This document shows positions 42,512-53,300 of a DNA stretch of 64,000 nt, in pieces. The notes beneath the pieces are model-generated. The model worked only from the letters and a program-made list of their open reading frames with translations. It had not been told where the DNA came from and did not search any database. Each line of letters opens with the position of its first letter. The first letter of the stretch is position 1. Location of the stretch: positions 13,374,381-13,438,380 of the forward strand of contig CM030833.1 in NCBI GenBank assembly GCA_018105865.1, read 5' to 3'. The translations under genes were made by a program, and so were the position numbers. The DNA comes from Metaphire vulgaris (Eukaryota > Annelida > Clitellata > Crassiclitellata > Megascolecidae).

Positions 42512-42930
42512 GGGGCCGTCCATATAGTACGTACGCACCGAGGAGGAGGGGTTTGAGATTTAGGCCGTTTTGCATACGGAAGCGTACGGGGGAGGGGGTC
42601 ATGACTGAATTTGTACGTACGCACATTCAAATTTATAAATAGATAGAAGGCTGGTATATTCACACAAACATTTGATTTGAACAAAATTACTTTCTCACGG
42701 TCAAACAAATGGTCCCAACTATTGTTCTCACGGTTATTTAAATATTAAAAATCTTTGATTTAATAGTAAACAAATGCTTTTTGGCTATGGCTAAAAATTA
42801 ATTTCACCATACGGGGGGTTGCTTATTTGTATGTATGCATACGGAGGGGGGTTAACCAAAATGTACAGTGTGCAACGGGGGGGGGGGTTGAAAATATTAC
42901 TTTTTGTGTACGTACTATATGGATGGCCCC
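42512..42930. mobile_element. MITE, TIR GGGGCCGTCCATATAGTACG
   Basis: 22 of 23 terminal bases pair with the right end. Flanked by ATA on both sides. Internal GTACGTACGCA copies and G-runs. Termini resemble the 40893 element (GGGG-CTGTCCAT). Confidence 0.88.
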
Positions 42931-43600
42931 ATACTGCATATTCAAACCACTTGAATTTGATTCGGATATGTGAAACGCTAAATTCCATAAGCATGTTATC
43001 TACCCATGCATTACACAGTACAATGAACAAATCATCTGTCATTTTATTGAAAGTGTGGGTTTTTATAGATGTCACTCCACAATGAAATTGTAGTTTCACA
43101 ATAAGGGCATGTGACATGTGACAGCAAAGCAAAATGAATCAACAAACCAAACAGTATCACAAAAATCATGATTAATTTTCAACAAATGACACTTTGGCAA
43201 ACTTTAAAATGTGACACGTCAGAAAAGGCTCATTAGGCTTACGCAAACATTATTAGCTGCGTTGCAAAACTTCTTAATACAATAATGGAATGAATGTTTC
43301 TCACACAATAGGACATTTTTGAATACGTAGGACTTAAGTTATCACTGATCATCAAACTGCTCAAAGTTGGATTATTAGGTTAATTGTCACCATTAAAACC
43401 TTACAGAAACACATTAGCAGTAATTCAAAAATTACTAACATGTCATTGTTTCATAAACGAGGACCTTCCACAAAAGCTAGCACAATGGAGCAGTTTTAAA
43501 ACTACTCAAAATTAGTTTTTGTTGTCCTTGAAGACTGGCCTCTGCAGATCTCTTCCTGTGACAGCCTTTGATAACGGCAGCATACAGGTAAAGAAGTCCT
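42931..43600. other. Downstream flank of SIM-RING-PARP gene
   Basis: AT-rich probable 3' UTR or flank on the minus strand. No repeats noticed. Confidence 0.45.
43043..43048 (-). terminator. Candidate polyadenylation signal, SIM-RING-PARP gene
   Basis: AATAAA on the minus strand, about 550 bp after the stop codon, is the first canonical signal I noticed. Weak evidence. Confidence 0.22.
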
Positions 43601-44241
43601 CTATGCATCTTTGCCCCTATTCGTGTATTCTATGATGTACTCCGGGTAACATTGCGCCGAATTGAAGATAACAAAGATTGTAGGATTTGTCATGTCATTT
43701 ACACATGCATCGTAACAACGGCCATAGGGTGCGGCAGGATCTACAGGTGGCGGCTTACGATAACCTGCCTTTCCCGGCGCATACTCGCCAACAAGCACCC
43801 TTGCAACAAACATGGTATGAATGCGCGGTGTCGCCGTATGAGAACCAGTACTTCGTCCAACCTTTCCCGATCCCATTGAGCCAGACACACCACTGTTTCC
43901 AAACCAGTAAGGAAATGTAAGAGCAGAAAGTGGAGTCGATGCTGTAGATCCCTGTCCTACAGGTGGTGGCAGTGAAGAGCTGTGCGACAGATGAGCCGAG
44001 TTGCTAAGAACTGGGAGGCGGGCGAAGCGACAGCTCTGAAGAGCAGCAATACTGACTGAATGACCACTTCCAGCAAATGGTTGCATTATGATATGGGCAG
44101 CTGGTGCACTTGCCAGTTGGTTAAGACTGGGCGGTGAATTGAAAAACATTTGGCTAGAAGAATGAATTGAGAGGGCACGACATCCTTTTAGCTGATCCGT
44201 GTAGAGGTGCGAATAGCTTGCATCTCTAGCAAAATATGACC
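43601..44241 (-). CDS. Exon 7: PARP C-terminal half with large internal insertion
   Basis: Acceptor TTATTTTTATAG|GG, phase 1; runs to TAG. It begins [12 protein letters not shown] (triad Tyr760). About 120 residues rich in Ser, Ala, Pro and Gly follow (about 775-896). The fold then resumes with [14 protein letters not shown], the YRKPPP block, YD-x-[10 protein letters not shown] (triad Ile946) and CYPEYIIEY. In known relatives the two halves are joined by a short loop. There is no stop or good internal intron that removes the insert. Confidence 0.92.
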
Positions 44242-47237
44242 CTATAAAAATAACACACACGATCGGTTTGACAAATATAAATCCTAAACAATAGAATTTC
44301 AGGATGTTCACACTATAATCCAAACTCAACACCATCAACCGAATGTCTGCTGGATCATACAGTTCGATTAAGACTTACAACTAAACCAAACCTCCTGTCA
44401 ACCCTTCTCCAGTTTGTCATCCACTACAATATCTTTGACAATAAGCTATTTTGTAATTTGGAGTACCAGTGATCAATATCTTCATGTATTAGAACTGGAA
44501 CTTGAAGAGTGCTCAATAATTATTATTGTCATGTCATTTCTTCAAAACACATTTGTTGTTTTAAAGCAAAGACAATGGAATGTTTCTATTGCAGGCTTAA
44601 AGAACCAGACAGTTTGCATATTATTTTCTGTGTCAGGAACAACTAAATTTTGTTTAACAAGAGTAAACTACAAGATTCCAGTGGATTTAACCATAGTAGT
44701 TGAGATTCTTTTATAACTGAGTACATTACACTTATAAATGTATCACAATAAACAAAAAGCAGTTACTCTCTCAAACAGCATCTACAGTAATATCACAAGA
44801 TATGCACATCCATCTGCTGCAGTATCACTTCTTATTTTATTCTTACCTTGACCATACATCGTACCGTGTACACCACACAGTCTCCAATCAAAGTTGGTAC
44901 GACAGATTGCCTCTACAACATTCTGATGTGTACCGTGGAAAAGGCTCTTTTCTAGGACAGTTTTTCCATTATCCCTTTCCATCTGCTTCTTTTTACTGGC
45001 AAAACAGTCATGATGAACATTTTGGTTTAAATATTTTTAATAAAGGCAGAAACACCAACATCTAATATTTTGTGTAACCAGTCCAGTTTTTACCAAAGAA
45101 ATATTCTCCATGCACAAAAATAGTACTGATCCAAATAGCTTGACAGATCACAACTAGTAAACTGGAATTATAAATTTGAAGTCTTCCAAAATCAAGGTCT
45201 ATTAAATACTGTCAAAACCTTCTAATAACATTTCCAAAGAACTTCAGCTATGTAACATGAAACAAAATGTACAAGAGCAAAACAAATTAAGCATTGCTTT
45301 ATTTTCATCCCCTGTCTAAAACAGTAATGCATAACTATATTCAGCAAGCCACTACTGGTAATCAACTTTTTGAAACCTCTGCCAGATAAAATAAAAGTGT
45401 GCATTACATTTGTGTTAACCATATGCCAAATTAAAATAAAATGGCAATAATAATGACAATAATGTCAATAATGACAACAATGTCATCAAGAGGACATTAA
45501 ACAAAAAACTGCCAAAGGACTGCAAACGATGGAGAGATTACGAAAAATCTGGAGCAGCAAGGGTGTAAACATAAGCACAAAAGTCACAATATACAACACC
45601 ATAGTAGTCCCACAAATAATATATGGAGCAGAAACATGGAGCGTGAAAGAATCAGATGAACAGAGGCTACTAGTTGCTGAAATGACATGCCTACGAAGAA
45701 TCCTTGGAGTAACTCGGCTACAAAAGATAAGAAACGAAGACATTAGACAATGTCTCAACCTAAAGGATACAATTATCGACAAAATTACAAGAAAAAGACT
45801 CAACCGGTAGGGACATGTCAACAGAATGGATGAAAGGAGACTACCATACAAAGCACTCTATACTCAAATAGAAGGAAATAAAGGAAGAGGAAGACCCAGG
45901 AAAAAGTGGATGGACAACATCAGAGAAGATATGAACATGAAAGGAATTTCAATCGTAGAAGGAAGACGACTAATGGACGATAGAACTTCTTGGAAACATT
46001 TTGTGTCTAGCTATTGCCGCTAAAGAGTTGGCAGAGAGCAAAGATGATGAATAACAATGACAAGGTTTAGAGTGGCTCAGTAGGGTCTGTTCTATGTGAG
46101 AACCATTATGTATCACCCATCCATCCATTCACATTGCTATGGTCTATAAATTAATGATGACATTTATAACAAACTATGCACAATTACCACTGCAGTGGTA
46201 ACCATAATTCTAAGGGTGTTGCAGTATGTGAATTTAATATCTTGTCTTGTACATGGCAGTCAATAGCAGCTTTTCTAGGGCATAAAACAGAGAGGATAGT
46301 GAAATCAAGCTGTGAACTAGACCATAAGAATTTGATCAGAAGCTTGTGACAGCAGCCACAGCACATAATTATAATAAAGCATATTGCTGCTGACATCTTT
46401 GTCAATGGAAGCATGCTTTCAGCTAAAGTAGGAAGTGAGTATGATGGTGCAGATGTAACCTTAGCCCTTATATGTGGGTAGTGGCTAGCCACTAATGAAC
46501 TCAGTTTTAAAATTAAAAGTAACTGTTTTTTTTACTTCTGGTTTCCTGGGTTTCTTGGCAACTGTGTCAGACTGAATTTGACTCACAGGCAAAGATGCTG
46601 TGCAACAATGGTACAAACCCTACTGCTATTATGCATTTTCTTTGCATACACCAGATCACAAATCTATTATCGATATATTGCTACCAATGATGTACAAGCT
46701 GTGAAATGTTCTCAAAAGTTACTCACACCATGTAAAATTCCCAAAGAATTGTATTCTGAACACGTTGAATTTTCACGATATTTGCCCTTGGTTTGTTCAT
46801 CGTCACATGGAAAGACTCTGATATGTAATTATATTCATCTGATCCACAAAGCACATCAACCAAGCGGTATTCCTGGACAAAAACAGCAAGATATTACAAA
46901 CTATATTGCAAACATGTTAAACACTAACTACATCAGTACACTGATCTTTGTAACTAATCCCTATAAACCACAATCCTCTGTCAATATAATAACCATGAAC
47001 TAATAACTCATGAATTGTTAACCCTTCTACCGTGTGCGACGAACGCAGCTCGTCAACCGCCGTCTTTACTAATTCGTGCGTGACGAACGCAACTCATCAT
47101 GTCAGTTTCATAGCCGTTCCTGTATTGTGCGCAACGAGAGAGACTCGTCTTATGCTATAAATCGCTTTAGTATCTATCTATTCGCTAGACGACACCTGTT
47201 TATAGGTAATTCAGCTCTATTGTGCTAGTAAATAGAT

Positions 47238-47274
<37 letters not shown>

Positions 47275-50200
47275 TCTTTGGACCGAAATGTCAAACCTTG
47301 GCCTGCGCTTGTAGGAAATCGCTTGAATAAAAGGACTTGCTGAGTTAGACTTGATGTATCTCCACCAAATGTGGACCGATTTTCAAACTTATTGGTTTAT
47401 TTTGTTCCACTGACACCCCCCTAAAACTTTGCTGCTCACCCGATTGGGGTTACCACTGAAAAATTTTCACTACGGGGCTTTGAAAATTTTTTTTGGCAGG
47501 GGTGCTATTTTAACCCGTAAAGTGGGCCCTACCCCCAATTTTTTTGTTTGGCACAGATGGTTAGAAAGAGGAGTAAAAAGGCTAAACAATGGCATATACC
47601 TCATCTTCTTAGCTCTTATATAGCCTGAGATATCGCAAATTCAAAAAAATTACACAATTTTCTCAAAATTCGTAGCCAATACTTACGTGTGGACAAAGAT
47701 GTCCAGGTTAGACTTGATGTATCTCCACCAAATGTGGACCGATTTTCAAACTTATTGGTTTATTTTGTTCCACTGACATCCCCCTAAAACTTTGCCGCTC
47801 ACCCAATTGGGGTTACCACTGAAAAATTTTCTCTACGGAGCTTTGAAAAAAAATTTTGGGGAGGGGTGGTGCTGTTTAGCCCGTAAAGTGGACCCTACCC
47901 CTAAATTTCTTTGTTTGGCACGGATGGTTAGAAAGAGGAGAAAAAGGCTAAACAATGGCATATACCTCATCTTCTTAGCTCTTATATAGCCTGAGATATC
48001 ACAAATTCAAAAAAAATTACAATTTTCATTTTTGAAGAACGTTTCTCCAAAAAATAATTCACCAGTACGGTGACGGCGTCTAAAAATTTATCCCCGGTAA
48101 AAAGGTTAATGCTGGTGAGCTTTATAATTAAAAATTCAATGTGTTATTGGTCCAATTATTATCTATCCTTGCAGTATTACTTGAGACCAAATTTAGTATC
48201 ATTGGGAATGCACAGTATGTAGTTTAACATTACACTATTGCTGTGAAATTAATGTTGTTAACGGTTAACCGGTCCTAAGAGCAAGGACCAGTCCTTTTAA
48301 CCTTGACCGGTTAACCGTAATTTCAATTTTAAAACATCAAAGCACTTTGATGTAGTCGCGCAAGACAGGATGCTGGCATAGGCGACAGCAATATCAAAAT
48401 GCTTTGAAGTGGTCGCACAGGACACCAGCTCCAATGCCGGCAACATCAAAATGCTTTGAAGCAGCCGTGCAGAACGCTGGCCCCAGCAACATAAAAGAGC
48501 TTTGACGTAGGCATGACACCAGGCTGCCGCTAACAATAACGACCGGTTAACTGGTCTTTTTTGAACGGTTAACCGGTCCTTTAAAACCAGCGGTTTAAAA
48601 CCAGCGGTTTTAACAACCTTGTGTGAAATAGTTACACATTACTATCACTGTGGTTCGTGAAACCAGTTTAAGAAACTGATGAACCGTCATTTCTAACTTT
48701 TGTATCTTCAAACTCTTTCAATGGATCATATATGGAAATTTCTTTCTCCTCTCAAAAAGAGTAAAATTCCATTCACAACCTCTGACAGGGACATTGGTTC
48801 CCATCCTTGAGGGAAGATGTGTTCCTCTTTGGATATCCTGGTGGTTCTGTCATCCATGTCTTCTTCAACTGATGCTTTCCCATCATCCTGCATCATTAGC
48901 CGTGCTGCATTGTCACAATATTCGCGATCGAGTTTTTCCTCCAATATCTCTACAACCATAGCCGGAAGAGAGTTGCGCAACTGAGCTGCAAATAAAACAC
49001 AAGGCTATACTAAACAAAGAGAAAAGCCACGTTCACATAATTTTATTGTTTCTTCGTGATATGGTACAATTAGGCTGCCTGACAATTTCATTTCAAAACT
49101 TATTTTCAAGTCTCAGTACAAACAAACATGCATAACAATATGAACATTTATAATCAGACAAATGTGTACATAACACAACTGTCCAAATTTAATTATGTTC
49201 TTAATATACAGATTCTGTCAATGACTATGCATATCTGTACACTATTACACTTACACACAAGGTAGAAGCCATTGCAGCCCACATATTGGCATTTCAAGGT
49301 TCCCTAAAAACATCATACAAATCAAAGAAATGTTAGTAAATAACAGTTGAGCATCAAGTCTATTTGGAAAGAACTGACAACCTACATGCATAGCATACCG
49401 GTATGTACCAGCCATTTACACAATGCATTTTGGTTCTAATGCTTCCTATAAAAAATAGGAGGAATGTTTTCAAGTGGTTTATTGATGGTTCCAGATGATT
49501 TTTGAATGATCAGTTTTATTTATGCTTGAATGAAGAAGATGTAGTCTAGTCCATTCGGTGATGGACCCTATCCCCCCAGATGTTCAACGGATGTAAGGTA
49601 AGTTAAAAGTAAAAACAGCAAGAAATTTAAACAGAAGCCGATTACAGGGCTTCTTAAGTGAAAATTTAACATTTCACATCTCTGTCTTAAATATAATTCG
49701 TAACATATTGCTGAATTTTATAATATTAGAGATTTATTGATGCTTTAATATGAATTCTCTGGATACAGCAACTGCAGTCTCATTACTTTGTAACATGGGT
49801 CCAACTTTCACACCACTGGGTAGCATAAATGCCATAGTATCAAATTTTGAACCAAGTGAAGTGACTGGTATTACAGAGAATAGATTAGGTACACAGAACT
49901 GCCTACTAGAGGTGTCCTAAATAAACTACTAACAGTAAAAACATGTACATACAAGCCATTGCAGTACAGAGAAGTATGCAATAAGAGGGGAAAGCATGCA
50001 CAATCAGCAGCAGCTTTAGACTATGAGAACTGATAGAGGATTATTATGGTGGTGGCCTTTAAGGTCAGAGCCTGTGTTGTTGAGAATGCCAGCAGTTTAC
50101 TTGAGGCAGTGCATGTGCATAGCAACTAAGCCTTTATACAAGTAGCTGGGCAGCTATCTTTGGTCCAGGTTTACAAGTCCACCCAATGAATGTGTCTATT

Positions 50201-50335
50201 TTGTATTTTCTAGAAACACATTGAATGCAGCCAGAGCTGAAGTTTCAGAAAATAGTGTAATTAGCATAATTATAAATGTTTATTCTGATAGTAACAACAC
50301 TACTTGTTTGTGTGTGTGTATTATGTGTGTATGTA

Positions 50336-50378
<43 letters not shown>

Positions 50379-53300
50379 TCATAAAAACCAAAAAATTTCA
50401 TGTCCACTGGAGCTTGAAAGAGCTCTGTCATAGGGTACACTATTAAGAGTAAAAACACTGATGATGACCTGGTGCATTGCTCATTTCAATCATTATCTTC
50501 ACTTAACCAGGGCAATAGTTCTCAGGTTTGCATTATTCAGCTATCAATAACATCAATCAAGAACACCATCACCACCCAGGCTTCAACAGCTCAAGGCACT
50601 ATTTCTGAACCAACAGCTGCAAGAAACAAACCTCAGGCAAAGCTATCAGAACCATGCTGAGTCAGAGGCAATGCACTTTGGATATCTTGCCTAACAGGCT
50701 GACCCTAAGATGTTTCACTGAAACACTTTGATTCATACATTGGCAAAAAGAGATCAGAAGTTGGGTATTTATGCACACTGAAAGCTGACAGCAATGGCAA
50801 TCAGCCAATGATGGACTAAGGGTGGTGATGTCAATTAACAACCGGTTCCTTGGTATAACTGATGTAGACATAGATGTCAATGCTCCAAAACACAAACCAT
50901 GGGTGCTTGTGTGTGTACACCCACACGCGGCCACAATTATCACCCAATGTAGCATAAAGAGCCAAATTCTCAATCCAACATCAGGCTCCCTGGATAAGTG
51001 AGCCACTTGAGATCACCCTCTATTGTTCTTATGGAGATTAGTGACCTGCTGCATTCCAACCAGACAGAGCCAGCACCATCAGGGTCAATTAGGAGCACTT
51101 TCTGCAGAAAACACCAGCAATATTGGGTTCACATGCTACCCATCACTTCTTATGGTCTGCGGCTGGATGACTTGAGAACCAGAATTGTTGTCAGCCTCTG
51201 CCTTGACGCGAATATGTGAGCGGCACATCTGTCCCTATGGAGAACAGATCCAGGAGAATGGCTCTCATGGGCTTTCCTGTAGACTTGGCCCAGGTAGCCT
51301 TCCATGCCTTTCTATACTCAACAACATATTGCATGCATGTATGTATGTATGTATGTATGTATGTATGTATGTATGTATGTATGTATGCATGTATACTGGA
51401 CTATTTATATAGTGCTGTAAGAATAGCAGAGCCAAAGACAAAGGTGCTTTACAAAGGGTATGACTCCCAAAATAGATGATTTTTCAGTCTGTTTTTAAAA
51501 TGTTTTCAATATATTTGGTATATGGGATATAGGCAAATTGGCCTGTGGAATTATATTATATCAAGTATTGGTGTGAGCAGACATTCCATTGGCCAAGAAA
51601 CTGCCTGGTCTATTCAGATCTGATGGAAAAAGACCAGACAGACGGCAAAACCTAAGCTAAGTCACTGAATTTCTAGGTATCCACAGATTGTTACCGAATC
51701 TGCGGAATTTTGCAATACTAGCCGATGCCATAGGCCACTTGACTGGTAATGCAATTAGTGAGGCACTCACTGTTTACTTAACAATCATTGAAATTGCTGG
51801 CTAGTTCATTCATTCACTGTCCTTTAACAGATATTCTCTGATCCACAGACTTAAACTGAAGGATGTTTGAACTGGTAAACTTGTGTCAAGCATTGGCAAC
51901 TGCCACAAAAAAGACTTGGTTGTTAATCTTGTTCAGCCACTCATAAATAAATAAGCCTAAAAGTTTTCAATTTAATTTACTTGGTATATGGGATTCCACA
52001 AAGAGCAGCGAAATTATGAAAATTTGCTGTGGTGAGCCATAGAATTAGGCAAATTGGCCTGCAGAATTTGGAAAGATTTGCCACTCAAAACAGCGGTCTC
52101 TATCAAAGAGGTCATATATTTTGCCAGAAGCATTATTTGACACAGGCTCCAGGTGCTAAAAAGCCTAAGTTCACTGTGCAATTAGAAATTTTATTAGAGC
52201 CTGCTTGAGATGGGTTCACAAACTGAAAAAATGACAATTGCCAACAATTCTAACACTGAGTCATATGCAGAACTGACCTGCACAAGGTTGACAAAAGAAA
52301 TAATAGCAGAACACATCACCTCCCTGGATTTCCTCTCCACTTGTCCATTTGCTCAACCCACTTACATAGCTGCTAAAATGAACCATTTCCATGCTTTCTT
52401 TACAACAAAATCACCAACACAGAACTGCAGACACAGCAGATGGTGGTTAATGGCCAGATATATCAGCTAAGCTACACATGCAGGGAGGAACTGCAATGCC
52501 ATACTGGCCACAGTGGCTTGGCTTCAACACACCATTATGATAAGGCAACTGAAATCCATTTTCCTACTTTTCTCTGCTGTTCACTTATTGAGGGAAGAAA
52601 AACTGTGGGCAGAAGCAAAAACCTAATGCCTAACCTTACACTGGCTTCCTCCCATTCTCCTTCCATCCTTCCAATCTCCCAAACATCCCCAGACACCACA
52701 CCCACTCAACTTAAAAAGCATAGAAGAAATAGCTTGTCCCAACGTCAGCTGAGCTGTCATAATTCATATTCACATCAGCTAATACCACCCTCTTGAAAAT
52801 GCTAACCAAAATACAATCCATAGTCAGCCCATGTCAACGTGACATTAATAAAAACTAAAATTGTGTGACAGTGAGCAGAAGTTGACATCAACATAAAGTT
52901 CAATACATAGCATTGGTAGTGACTGAGAATTTCTGGAAATTTAACACAGTTACCCAGTACATTAACAAGTTGACTGTAGCCAGGTAGAGCCTCTAATGTA
53001 ACACAACATAACATAACACAGCATGAGGACCGTTGTGTCTTTGATAGTTTTACTTTGAGATTAATAGGTAGCTCTATAAAATCACTAAGAATCGAATCCT
53101 TTGATATATGCCAAGCCCGAAATGACTAGATTGTCAAGTTCAGGACTGCCTACAATCCCTACATCCACTTTCCATCCATTAGTCAATCTCAGTCACAGCA
53201 CAACATTGAATCTTCACATTCACCAGACCTCTAAAAGTCAGTCTTGATTAATCAAACTTATTTATACTAATTTATGCATCTACCCTGCCTACAGTCAAAC

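Noticed and set aside
46578..47003. 141-codon + frame
   Set aside because: Antisense to PARP exon 5 (46727-46872), whose minus-strand coding is certain; the + frame has no family resemblance.
50221..50660. Short + frames around 50.2-50.7 kb as part of the LINE relic
   Set aside because: I could not see recognisable reverse-transcriptase blocks before 50990, so the relic was limited to the supported part.
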